Below the pieces are notes generated by a model, which saw only the letters and a program-made list of their open reading frames with translations, was not told where the DNA came from and made no database searches. From contig OZ005701.1 of assembly GCA_963930775.1 (NCBI GenBank), forward strand, positions 5,711,669 to 5,775,668: a DNA stretch of 64,000 bases, given 5' to 3'. The number at the start of each line of letters is the position of its first letter. Within the stretch, counting starts at the first letter, position 1. Below, piece by piece: positions 57,201 through 64,000 of the stretch. The stretch is from Cliona cf. orientalis (Eukaryota > Porifera > Demospongiae > Clionaida > Clionaidae). The translations under genes and the position numbers were made by a program.

Positions 57201-59215
57201 GCGATTATTTCTTATTGGAATCTCTCGTGTAGAATCAGGTCTTTCTACTTGTACTGCGTAGCCAATGACAAGGTCCTCCCGCATGGCTTCCCAGGAAATC
57301 CACGCTGAATTTGGATGATATTGGCTGGTTTTAAACCTACCAACAGCATTGGAGAGAGCTATGTATGTGTATGCACATATATCATATGCATGCATATAGA
57401 ATTGATGTTGGAATGTACTAATAATTGTTGAGATAATGCATGGTATGCATTGAAGCCTCACCTTCTTGCGGAGTGACATAGAATACACTAATTGCAGGTC
57501 CACTACCTGCTATTGTCTTAGCACTGACACTGAAAGTATATTCAGTAGAGGGTTTTAAGTCAGACACTTCCTTATAAGTTGGATATCCTCCATTTGCTGG
57601 AATGCTTGCTGTTGTGTCAGGTCCTTCTACTTGTATGCTGTAGCCAGTTATAATTCCATTCTGCTGATCCTCTGGTACAGCACCCCAGAAGAGTCGTACT
57701 GATGTTGGATCGTTACACCTGACAGTCAACCACTCAGGAGATCCACAGGGAGCTATCACGGAGTGTATGAGTGTGAGTGCATGTAATGATGCACAGAGAG
57801 AGGAGAGTACTATTCAGGGTTTTAGGTTTACCTGCATAGAGCCCAGCAGGGTATATGTATTTCCTCCCCAAGAAGTTCTGTTCCCCCCCCCCCCCCCCCC
57901 CCCCCCAGAGGAGGCACGTACATCCCCCTCCCGCATCCATCTCCATTAGTCCAGCTGTACCTCCCTATAAATCCCTGCTACTATAGTAAGCCTTACCACC
58001 TTGAGGAGTAATGAATAAGGTTCTTTTATGTGGTCCAGTACCATCTACTGTCATGGCACTGACACTAAACAAGTAGGAAGTATTGGGTCTTAAGTCAGAC
58101 ACTTCAGTAGAAGTGGTAGCGGCACCGGCTATTGAAATTTCTCGTGCAAACTCTGGTCCTGCAACCTGTACTATGTAGCCAGTGATTGTGTCATCCTCTG
58201 GTACAGGAGTCCAGAACAGCAGTGCTGAAGTTGGGAGACTGTGACTGACAAGTAAATATCCTGGTGTACCAGATGGAACTGTGGATGTGTGTTTGCTTGA
58301 AGGTTTGGGCACATCAGCACTGCACTTCGTTATGTCTTCCACCTATAATTATGTGTACACAGTGCTATTATTAATTTTATACTCATAAGAAAGGTGTACC
58401 TGGTTTATTTCAAATCTTGAATCTTGTTGTACAAAGAGTATCATACCCTTCCTTCTCAGTAAAGCAATCTTCTCCTTTGGTAGGGGGAATAAATCTTGTG
58501 CAATGGAATCTGAAACTGAAAACACAAGTATTATGCTACCCTTGTCAATTCGGTGGAGATGAAGGGTAGCTGGTGAGACACCAAGGACATCTGCAAGCTT
58601 CTTTTTGATTCTCATAGCATCTCCAAGGTTTTGTAATGCTTCTTCACCCATTGGTAAAACTACAGCAAACAGTTTCCTTCCTTTCAATAGGGTAAGGCGT
58701 TGCCCACAAGTACAACGGCCTGGTTCAACTTCAAAAACTTTCCGCTTACAAAATTCCTTAAACTCTTTAGAATAATCAGCTAGATGATCTGTATCATCTT
58801 TATCACCTAATACGTTAATTATCTTTGCCAAAGTTTCATGATTGAAGAATGACATTTCTGGAGCAAGATCTGTAAACACTCGATCAACAGATGTTGAATC
58901 TATTAACTTATCACGTAAAGAGGGGTTGGAAGTGACAGCCACTCTCACTAACTTGTCAACTGTTACTCCTTGCTGTATTAGAGAATCACAAGTTGCATTT
59001 GATAGATCAGTAAATCTATCCATAATTTTTGTGGTATCCTTTTCAAGTATGTAATTCAAATCTTCTTGATCCGCTTTACTAAGAGTGGTCATTCCAAGGT
59101 AAGGAATACATGATTTAGGACAACCATCTTGAAGATAAGTTTCTAATGAGCATTCACCACAGGGACATTGAAATTGTATGTCGGATTCACTTTCCTTTAC
59201 TTCACAGTCAGTCAT
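33217..59215 (-). CDS. FN3-repeat protein with CARD-like and C-terminal Death domains, 18 exons
   Basis: The 18 exons join in frame to 1671 residues. Domain order: Cys-containing N-terminal module of unknown function (aa 1-272, PCGECSLETYLQDGCPKS near the start, LHRIDKGSIILVFSVSD near the end); FN3 repeats 1-9 (about 290-1137, each with W, GY.VQVEGP and L.P.T.Y.F.VSA); a six-helix CARD-like domain (1137-1271, ending IRAAELINMV..., F.TFLDVLKK); FN3-10 (1271-1366); five short related linker exons (1366-1557); and a Death domain (about 1560-1671, WRIIGELVGL, DECCQAVLYLWL, ATWQGLIDLL). No signal peptide or membrane helix is seen, so it is probably cytosolic. Death and CARD domains recruit partners in apoptosis and innate immune signalling, so a scaffold or sensor role is inferred. 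The start is ATG 59215 in good context (accATGa), 22 bases after a splice acceptor, so a 5' UTR exon is expected upstream. All exon boundaries after the first FN3 are phase 1. Two adjacent genes remain possible. Confidence 0.8.
33984..34137 (+). CDS. Possible first coding exon, partial
   Basis: The frame opens MSLYWFSAKASKQSDLPD and runs to a good donor (GCAT/GTAAGT at 34138). The bulk composition looks coding, and the opening resembles N-termini I associate with transposase-like genes in lower animals. No second exon is found: the next sequence is the hairpin satellite. It is antisense to the host gene and may be a truncated transposon 5' end. Confidence 0.3.
34305..34960. repeat. Satellite of nested hairpins (GCAGGAAAGAGTG units)
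   Basis: About a dozen copies of ggcaggaaagagtg and its complement cactctttcctgcc alternate, each pair enclosing a short 'tacccccaca'-type centre. The outer flanks are also inverted: the segment at about 34309-34355 reappears reversed at about 34853-34885. The result is palindromes within one large palindrome. No protein. Confidence 0.85.
35934..36236. mobile_element. Non-autonomous element, CTAGCAGGGTTTTATC-type ends (family B)
   Basis: The left end ctaggcaggggtttatctg and right end cagataaaaccctgctagg are inverted. C runs lie near both ends. Shares internal text ('catagagcccagcagggt') with 57830-57860. Confidence 0.75.
36612..36776. repeat. Long palindrome
   Basis: Arms of about 50 bases (36612-36662 and 36721-36776), with a 19-base perfect core around 'accgtggttactaggtt'. 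The centre contains a second small hairpin (gaaccctcgcttcgctcgggttc). Confidence 0.85.
37430..37575. repeat. Second copy of MITE family A
   Basis: Reverse-oriented relative of 9520-9720, sharing the 'aacgtaagaaatta', 'ggagcgattgacgacctttacc' and 'ccatacgta' blocks. Confidence 0.6.
38267..38470. repeat. MITE with TACCGTATAGCC ends
   Basis: The left taccgtatagccggaaattt and right atttctggctatacggta are inverted. The interior has four variants of 'ccgccaaatt'. 204 bp, in an intron next to the linker exon at 38614-38742. Confidence 0.8.
41171..41649. mobile_element. TIR element with TACCGTAC..ACTCGCTTTAATTAT ends
   Basis: The left taccgtacgtactcgctttaattatccgaacgg pairs with the right ccgttcgggc...ataattagagcgagtacggta. 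The two arms are related over about 40 bases. The interior carries a plus-strand 72-codon frame (41418-41636; WMRKLEIQDVRRIRKEINYL) that I do not recognise and that runs into the right arm. Confidence 0.7.
42108..43393. mobile_element. Foldback element with about 500-bp arms and TATGGTCAAA repeats
   Basis: The left arm (about 42108-42640) and right arm (about 42894-43393) are inverted copies with only scattered differences. Each arm carries about eleven spaced copies of atatggtcaaa or close variants. The 250-base centre itself holds a 41-bp-arm palindrome (42743-42833). The open frames in the arms (Tyr-Gly-Gln repeats) follow from the repeat and are not evidence of a protein. Confidence 0.9.
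42743..42833. repeat. Central palindrome of the foldback element
   Basis: Arms 42743-42783 and 42793-42833 pair with a few mismatches. The cores cagaccgctcccactgcagc and gctgcggtgggagcggtctg differ at one position. Confidence 0.9.
44709..45063. repeat. MITE-like element with accgtagaaact ends
   Basis: The left end (taccgtagaaactagttgttaagcgcat) pairs imperfectly with the right end (gcatgcacttaaccagtttctatgca). 'ttaagcgcata' is repeated inside and recurs at about 48935-49000 and 55540-55640. Confidence 0.55.
48416..48757. mobile_element. Non-autonomous transposon, CAGTGGCGTGTCCA ends, 5-bp TSD
   Basis: The ends cagtggcgtgtccagg and cttggacacgccactg are inverted. GTTAG flanks both sides (48411-48415 and 48758-48762). 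342 bp. Confidence 0.85.
49877..52700 (-). CDS. Transposase-like protein with C-terminal DEDDh exonuclease, probably decayed
   Basis: Exons in coding order: about 52700-52077, 52001-51801, 51748-51506, 51450-51305, 51245-50863, 50783-50646, 50583-50444, 50391-50298, 50228-50158. The first part has a DDE-type arrangement: ASYDGFYLTRG, VTDKDSSGNAIF and TNTVEGFHGLAL, the last resembling the Glu motif of Mutator-like transposases. A Lys/Glu-rich linker follows, then a DEDDh 3'-5' exonuclease: FYDCETTGF (ExoI), VAHNGYRFDFPIL (ExoII), AHRALADVEAM (ExoIII with His). A stop at 50158 ends the exonuclease frame, but a coding-looking tail (LGKRVTNAQAKRLNELGL) continues in another frame to 49877, so a frameshift near 50160 is likely. 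The N-terminus above 52600 is also uncertain because two frames overlap. It lies inside an intron of the FN3 gene, on the same strand. Confidence 0.65.
52933..53674 (+). pseudogene. Chromo-barrel/Tudor-knot-like protein, broken ORF
   Basis: It starts MSQSRLRKRPAVNYLDDL and meets an in-frame TGA (52987-52989). The same frame continues with a chromo-barrel-like segment (LVKVHYEGYSTSYDEW, about 53085-53135) until a stop at 53218. A frameshift near 53210 leads to the rest (from SFNLYRELVVGIKAS) ending at 53674 with a domain I do not recognise (WYYRGLNEHGDFCFVIL; HPGYMLAFDFVRGDG). It is head-to-head with the transposase-like gene, with about 160 bases between them. It may be the second gene of that transposon, or a captured host reader domain. 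Confidence 0.5.
54350..54866 (-). CDS. Small two-exon gene of unknown function (129 aa)
   Basis: Exon 1 is 54866-54773 and exon 2 is 54645-54350. They join in phase 1, giving 130 codons with the stop. The N-terminus is basic (MPQSKGKRRTQRASVNRWK), the middle acidic and Pro-rich (MELETEQQPEPENP), and the tail reads RCLGFDCAFHYDNWG. The ATG context is good (ccaccATGcc). About 90-160 bases upstream is a tandem duplication of 'gaatagtcatgaatatcattattagcttgcg' next to GC-rich palindromic DNA (acgcgcacgcgcgtgc), possibly its promoter. No domain recognised; it may be the first exons of a transposon gene. Confidence 0.4.
55270..55500 (-). pseudogene. 3' remnant of a non-LTR retrotransposon
   Basis: The minus strand encodes ARTNYYYNSFVPSSIRAWNS followed by LEEDL: the motif near the end of CR1/Jockey-type reverse transcriptase ORFs. 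The intact element at 63176-64000 has HNSFFPRTIAQWNTLP at the same place. The frame is open only briefly. Confidence 0.55.
56252..56693. mobile_element. TIR element with TTACCTCTAATTTAACGGACA ends
   Basis: The left end (tactgtattacctctaatttaacggacacc) and right end (gatgtccattaaattagagacaatactgta) are inverted. A related left end is at 40418-40480. The plus strand has a 66-codon frame (MSDELEHAFTHAHSVKW) of unknown meaning. It lies in the intron between FN3-4 and FN3-5. Confidence 0.65.
57820..57980. repeat. Family-B element remnant with long C run
   Basis: Shares 'gcatagagcccagcagggt' and the 'cccaagaagttctgttcccc' context with 35934-36236. A C run of about 24 bases lies at 57882-57906. It is in the intron between FN3-1 and FN3-2. 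Confidence 0.6.
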
Positions 59216-59452
59216 GGTGGTTTCTGGAATTTGCCCTAAAGACAAAAAAAATGGTTTCAAATTCTCATCCCCATCCACCCTTAATTGCTGTCACCACACT
59301 ATTTTTAGTGGACACACAATGAAAATTATAGCTGAAATTATTCATTACATCGACAATCATGCACAAATTATTAGCTATATGAACATCCCACCCCTAGTTA
59401 TAAAATCACTTGCCTATATTTAATATAAAGTCCAGCAGCACTGATTACTGTT

Positions 59453-60461
59453 TAGCCTCGTACCCAGGCCCTTTGAGAAGGAGAAAGGGCATGGTACACA
59501 CTGTGTGCGCATGCGTTATTTTCCCAGAAAAAGCTGGGAATTCGTATTTTTGTCCGCCTATTTGTCCATAAACGTGAACCTTGACCTCAGGTATATGCCT
59601 AAAAATCATTTTTGCTGGCAGCGTTTCGGGTTAAAGATGCCTGCTGTGACCAATTTCATAGTTGCCAACCGTCCCGTTTTGACTGGGACAGTCCCGATAT
59701 TTGGCCTCCTGTCCCGGTCATGTCCCGGTAGAGCAGTCCAGACTGGGGGTGTGGCACATGAGATGAGATCAAACTGCCAAAGGAGCTACTGTCAACGAGC
59801 AAGAAGGCAACTAGTGTGCAAGTGTCCCGAAGAGCTTCAAAGTAACTCTTGGACTACCAACTTCATGATAATACTTATCCACATTCGGTACCTTTTTTAT
59901 TCTTGTTCATTACTGCATTCTTCACTGTTCTGTCTCATCATTATTGATTAATATACAGTGGTAGTGGGTGCGGTCTAAATGATGGGTGTGGTTTAAATGG
60001 TGGGTGTGGTCAAATGTGTCCCGGTTTCCATTTTCAAAAACTTGGAAAATATGCAATTTAGCTATCACAAGCGAACAACATCGACAGAAGAATAATAAAG
60101 AAGCTATGAGAAGGACCTCGACTCACGTTTAGTCAATTTAGAATACATCGAAAGTATGGACACCGAGGCAGTTGTCCTATGGCAGCGAAGGGACTTTGTC
60201 AGATCTCTGAAGCTCAAGAAGGTTTGTTTAAAGTCAAATGAGAGTGAAGACAGTCCTCCGTATGATATTCTTTAGAAATATCCAGTCTGTAGGCTTCACC
60301 GACTTCAGATGCCATGGAATGCTTAGTATACGCTGTCCGTATACATTCGACTGCGTGGTAGCTACAAAATCCAGCGAATTATACTAGAAATTTCGCGCAT
60401 GCACGTACAGTGTGTACCAGGCCCTTTCTCCTCCTCCTCAAAGGGCCTAGGTACGAGGCTA
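59453..60461. mobile_element. MULE-like non-autonomous element with 9-bp TSD
   Basis: The ends tagcctcgtacc and ggtacgaggcta begin terminal inverted repeats of about 60 bases (with aggccctttgag, ggagaaaggg and ggtacacactgt blocks). ATTACTGTT occurs directly before (59444-59452) and after (60462-60470). A 9-bp duplication with long TIRs fits the Mutator-like superfamily. The 1009-bp element has no transposase. An internal 'gccaaccgtcccgttttgac' region may be a further nested insertion. It lies about 215 bases upstream of the first recognised exon of the FN3/CARD/Death gene. Confidence 0.85.
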
Positions 60462-60958
60462 ATTACTGTTGGTAACAGTATGCTGGTCTCGGTACTACTA
60501 TTTGATTCAGTATAAAGAATGAGTTTTATGTTATTTTTTTCAAGGAGACCAGAACACTAAGCAGAAATAAATTTTTATCCAAAATCCACCATATAATCGA
60601 GCTGGATGCATAGTGGAACCATACAATGCAAGCAGACAGCCTAATTTCAATTTTGTCAAAAAGTCGGTAAAGGTCGTCACGTTTATGTGCACGCGTGGCC
60701 GCATGTGGTCCCGCGCCTCATGTAGCGCGTGGGTGGAAACATTGCAAATGCATGGCTTCCCTATACAACATCAAATCTCGTTTTTCGACCCATTCTGCGT
60801 GTCCATGTAAAAAAATACATTCCCAAGTGCTCCCAATCTCTCCATGAATTAATTTTGTATCTTTTTTCTACTTAGTGTGTAATTTCTACTTAGTGTATAA
60901 TTTTTCAAGGGGACCACACACCAAGCAGAAAAAAAGATGGTCTGAAAACCACCACATA

Positions 60959-61689
60959 CAGTACAGCTCACAGGCAACTTGACAAACGAGTGCGAGTGAC
61001 ACACGTGTATTGAAGCGCCTGCTCGCGAGTCAATTTTCGGCAACCGCGTGTACTCAGGACCCGCATTTCGAGTGCACGCGCTCACGAGGGCACACGCAAG
61101 TATTCGAGACACGTGTATTGAAGCGCCTGCTCGCGAGTCAATTTTCGGCAACCGCGTGTACTCAGGACCCGCATTTCGAGTGCACGCGCTCACGAGGGCA
61201 CACGCAAGTATTCGAGACTCGACAGCAAAAAACCAAGCTAGTTTGTGAGCTATGTATAGTTTTACTGCCTCTCTTCTCTCAACAAGCTTGCTAAAGCTTT
61301 CTAAAAGTCTCGTGCCTCGGCTGCTCGCGATCACGTTCACGAGTACTCGAGACTTGTCATGAAAAAGTATGAAGAATAGGAAGCTTATCTATGCCTAGCG
61401 CATCTTTTACTACCTCTCTTCGCTCAGTAAACTCACCAGCGTTCATCAATAAGTACGATAAGCGTGCGAACTGCCAGTTGTCTCGATCTTACCACCATTA
61501 TCTTGTTAATGCAATAATTGGACCACGCCCTATACGTACTCGCGAGTGCGTGCGGATATGCGCGAGCATGCAAGTACTCGCGCTTGCGCGTCGAGGACAC
61601 CTTTTGCACACGCGCGTGAACGTCCAAGCCACGTGAGTCACCTCCTCGCTACTCGCACTCGTTTGCCAAGTTGCCTGTGATCTGTACTG
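60959..61689. mobile_element. TIR element with TA target duplication nested in a family-C repeat
   Basis: The ends CAGTACAGCTCACAGGCAAC and the inverse of CAGTACAGATCACAGGCAAC bound a 731-bp element. TA lies on each side (60957-60958 and 61690-61691), and joining the flanks restores the family-C text. A TA duplication fits the Tc1/mariner/pogo group. The interior is GC-rich in CG-containing words (gcgcgagt variants), unlike the surroundings. Confidence 0.85.
61003..61218. repeat. 108-bp perfect tandem duplication
   Basis: 61003-61110 and 61111-61218 appear identical, so the duplication is recent. It lies inside the TA-flanked element. The period is a multiple of three, which is why open frames pass through both copies; I do not consider them genes. 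Confidence 0.9.
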
Positions 61690-62616
61690 TAATCGAGCTG
61701 GAGCCATACAATGCAATCAGGCATTAAAATATCCATATATACGTATATACAATGTTTGGTAAAGGGTCGTCAACATACCCCGCGTGCCCGTAATTTTCTT
61801 ATGGGCAAACATTTCAAATGCATGGCTTCCTATACAAACATATGGGGATACTTCAAAGTGCCGTAACTTTAATTCTAAGGTGTGAATCAAAATTCCACTT
61901 CCAAGAATTTTCCAGGTGTGATCCATTCTGCGTGCTCATGTGAATAGTTTGTCATGAATGGCTTCCAAGAGTCTCAAACATTATTTAATTAATTACATTA
62001 CATTATCTTTCTTTTTATCAAGGGGACCACACACTAAGCAGAAAAAAAATGGTCCGAAAACCTCCACACATTCGAGCTGGATGCATAGTAGAGCCATATA
62101 ATGAAAGCAGGCATCCAAATAGCCATATATGCAGTGTTTGGTAAAGAGTCGTCAACGTAACCCGCACGCCCGTAATTTTTTTTTATGGGCAAACATTGCA
62201 AATGCATGGCTTCCTATACAAACATATGGGGATACTTCAAAGGGCCGTAACTTTAATTCTAAAGCGTCAATCAAAATTTTCTCATGTCAAATCTCGTGTT
62301 TCGACCCATTCTGCGTGCCCATTAGTCTGGCCAGCTAGACCCTTGTCCCCTCTTCAGATTATTGTTTTTGAGTTTAAAATCGAGGGGGAAGGGTCTAGCA
62401 ACTCTTGTAACATTCCTAAGACAGTGTGGTATGCATCATTAGTAGTGTGGTTTTTGTGGTGAATGTGTTATGTACACAAATGCGCGATGTATAAGATTAT
62501 GAATATCATTATTGCTTAGTGGCTCGTGCCAATATCCACACGCGCACGATAATTATTGCACTGGTAGTAAACTTAACCACGTGGCCTGTTTTGTGGATTG
62601 AGAAGACTTACCAAGT

Positions 62617-63036
62617 ATGCCTATCGGTTTACCATGCCTCCTGTGCAAGCAGTACCCAACAGTATCTCAGCAGTATCGTTTAGTGGAACAATTGAAGGAT
62701 GAAAATGCAACTTTCACTGCTCTAGGAAGAACACTGCAAGTCTTAACAAGCACTAATATTCCATGTGTGTATCCAAGTGTAGTCTGCAGAAAGTGTAGGG
62801 ATGTTATCAATAAAGCTAAGAAACTACAAGAAGCCTACCTTGCAGAAGTCAGCAAGCTCAAATCCATGTTGCCATCTCCAGCAGTATGCAGTACACAGAC
62901 ACCGATGAATAGCCCAAGCAGACCACGGCCACCTTTACCGACTGTCACTAATGTACTCAAGAGGACATTATCTACAAGTACTTCTCCAACAGGACTGACA
63001 CCACAATCAAAAAGGTTATATTCTCAAGTTAGTCGT
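62617..63036 (+). CDS. ZAD-like zinc-finger protein, 3'-truncated
   Basis: The frame starts MPIGLPCLLCKQYP and has the spacing of a zinc-finger-associated (ZAD-like) domain: CxxC (PCLLCK) near the start and CxxC (VVCRKCRD) about 47 residues later, followed by a helix (NKAKKLQEAYLAEVSKL). A Pro/Ser/Thr-rich linker follows. Such N-termini occur in transcription factors and in transposon-encoded proteins. The coding sequence stops at a T run (63040-63062) that is the poly(A) end of the minus-strand retroelement, so the gene was truncated by that insertion unless an exon ends earlier. Confidence 0.5.
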
Positions 63037-63039
63037 AGG

Positions 63040-64000
63040 GTTTTTTTTTTTTTGTTTTTTTTTTGTGTATAATAATTTCTGTCGTAAAATATACAGAGGT
63101 CACATGAATAGCAAAAAGTGCTAACAAAAACATGAGACCCGACTTATAACTAATGAGAAAAATATTAACTAATAACTATAATAGGTTCGATTTGAAAACA
63201 TAAACAGAGGGTGAAGAGGCAGTGCTGCAAGGCAGGGTGTTCCATTGTGCAATGGTCCTGGGGAAAAATGAATTATGGAACTGAGAAGTTCTAGCCGCTA
63301 TGTTTTGAAGCTGCAGATCATGAGAAAACCTGTTGTTGTAATTAATGATCCGATATTGGAGAGGTGCTTCAGGAAAGACAGTCAGATCGTTGACTATTTT
63401 GAACAAGTGACTCAGCCTACATTGCTTACGCCTGTCAGAAAGAGCAGGGATTTGACTCTGTATATACAATTGATTATGATCAGAGGACCAGTTCTTGAGA
63501 CATACACGCAAGGCAAATCTCTGAACCTTCTCAAGAGCATCAACATCCCTAGCAAGATATGGGTCCCACACAATGGAGCCGTACTCGAGGTGGGGGCGGA
63601 TGAAAGACTTGTATAATGTAAGGAGGGTGGTAGAGTCAGCATGCTTGTAGAACTGACGATATAAGAGACCAACAAGCTTCCTAACTTTACTGCAAAGTTT
63701 AGCTACATGAGGAGACCAAGAGAGGTCACAATTGATTAGAATACCTAGGTACTTCACAGAAGAAACATGCGAGAGTGGAGTACCCTGAACTGAAAAGGAC
63801 GGGGGAGAACTTGGGCTCCTCCTCCTGGAAACAAGCATAGAGCAACATTTAGCTGGTTGCAGAGAAAGTAAGGAATTGTTAATCCATGATACTATGGCAT
63901 TGACATCCCTCTGCAGTATGCTGAAGTCCACGTCAGAGTGGATGGGCCTGTACAAAGCTATATCGTCAGCAAAAAGAGAAATTGAACTACCAAAGGAGAT
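63040..64000 (-). mobile_element. Non-LTR retrotransposon (CR1/Jockey-like), 3' part, runs off the window
   Basis: On the minus strand the element ends with an A-rich tail at 63062-63040. The reverse transcriptase ORF (63176-64000) is open to the window edge and includes the catalytic FADD motif at about 63966-63977. Typical C-terminal motifs follow: VKYLGILI, LYKSFIRPHLEYGSIVWDP, LEKVQRFALR and FFPRTIAQWNTLP. The frame is intact over 275 codons, so this copy is young. Confidence 0.9.
63176..64000 (-). CDS. Reverse transcriptase, C-terminal 274 residues (partial)
   Basis: RNA-dependent DNA polymerase of a non-LTR element acting by target-primed reverse transcription. Seen: the palm FADD, the thumb region (VKYLGIL..D), and the conserved Pro-His-Leu-Glu-Tyr segment shared by CR1/Jockey-type elements. 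The stop is at 63176-63178. The N-terminal endonuclease and fingers lie beyond 64000. Confidence 0.9.
   Translation of the reverse strand: MSFGSSISLFADDIALYRPIHSDVDFSILQRDVNAIVSWINNSLLSLQPAKCCSMLVSRRRSPSSPPSFSVQGTPLSHVSSVKYLGILINCDLSWSPHVAKLCSKVRKLVGLLYRQFYKHADSTTLLTLYKSFIRPHLEYGSIVWDPYLARDVDALEKVQRFALRVCLKNWSSDHNQLYIQSQIPALSDRRKQCRLSHLFKIVNDLTVFPEAPLQYRIINYNNRFSHDLQLQNIAARTSQFHNSFFPRTIAQWNTLPCSTASSPSVYVFKSNLL

Larger units (their letters stand above)
33217..59237 (-). other. Exon map of the FN3/CARD/Death gene
   Basis: Exons in coding order: 59237-58400 (CDS from 59215), 58342-57997 (FN3-1), 57752-57462 (FN3-2), 57358-57131 (FN3-3), 57066-56779 (FN3-4), 56133-55822 (FN3-5), 47787-47557 (FN3-6), 47496-47188 (FN3-7), 47011-46667 (FN3-8), 46030-45788 (FN3-9), 45668-45267 (CARD-like), 40789-40505 (FN3-10), 39760-39665, 39202-39095, 38999-38898, 38742-38614, 33854-33717 (linkers), 33563-33217 (Death and stop). 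The first coding junction is phase 0 and every later one phase 1. Every exon between is a multiple of three, so any of them could be skipped without breaking the frame. Confidence 0.8.
60541..62330. repeat. Cluster of three related repeat copies (family C)
   Basis: The motif 'ggggaccacacactaagcag' with variants starts near 60541, 60907 and 62019. Each is followed by 'aatcgagctgg', 'gagccatacaatg', a 'ggtaaaggtcgtcaacgt' block and 'aaatgcatggcttccctat'. Copy 2 is split by the insertion 60959-61689. No ORF is supported. Confidence 0.75.

Noticed and set aside
59505-59951. 148-codon plus-strand frame in the MULE-like element
   Set aside because: It starts in the TIR and crosses what looks like a nested insertion (gccaaccgtcccg...). 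No transposase motif is present.
61010-61340. Repeated-protein frames over the 108-bp duplication
   Set aside because: They stay open because the period is 36 codons; they lie in a non-coding TIR element and occur on both strands.

Overview
The window looks like nuclear DNA of an early-branching animal, most likely a demosponge. The reasons are intron-rich animal genes (a ferlin, and an FN3/CARD/Death protein), many short palindromic DNA transposons, long homopolymer and dinucleotide runs, and an N-terminal protein module that I associate from memory with Amphimedon-type sponge proteins. The species assignment is inference; no rRNA or mitochondrial marker is present. All gene models below were built by hand from splice signals and reading phase.

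Layout. 1-2932: intergenic DNA with microsatellites and palindromes. 2933-21770 (+): a complete type I (dysferlin/myoferlin-like) ferlin in 34 exons that join in frame to 2071 codons, with a poly(A) signal at 21918. Its introns hold several MITE-like elements. 21.9-25.4 kb: intergenic, with a broken Death-domain fragment and an hAT-like element. 25.4-33.1 kb: a decayed Gypsy-type LTR retrotransposon, split in its gag by a 4.3-kb CACTA-ended element (26526-30809) that carries an unrecognised six-exon gene.

33217-59215 (-): one large gene whose 18 recognised exons join in frame to 1671 codons. It encodes an N-terminal sponge-type module, nine FN3 repeats, a CARD-like helical domain, a tenth FN3, five related short linker exons and a C-terminal Death domain. 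No signal peptide or membrane segment is visible, so it looks like a cytosolic signalling or innate-immunity scaffold. Every internal exon boundary from the first FN3 onward is phase 1. The FN3 exons follow an A-B-C triplet order, repeated three times, with the CARD exon between the last B and C.

The introns of that gene contain other units. There is a transposase-like gene with a C-terminal DEDDh exonuclease (49.9-52.7 kb, -), facing a decayed chromo-barrel-like ORF (52.9-53.7 kb, +). There is also a small two-exon gene (54.4-54.9 kb, -), a large foldback element (42.1-43.4 kb) and a hairpin satellite (34.3-34.96 kb). Upstream of the gene lie a 1-kb MULE-like element with a 9-bp target duplication and a nested repeat cluster (60.5-62.3 kb). 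The right edge holds a ZAD-like zinc-finger ORF truncated at the poly(A) end of a non-LTR retrotransposon that runs off the window.
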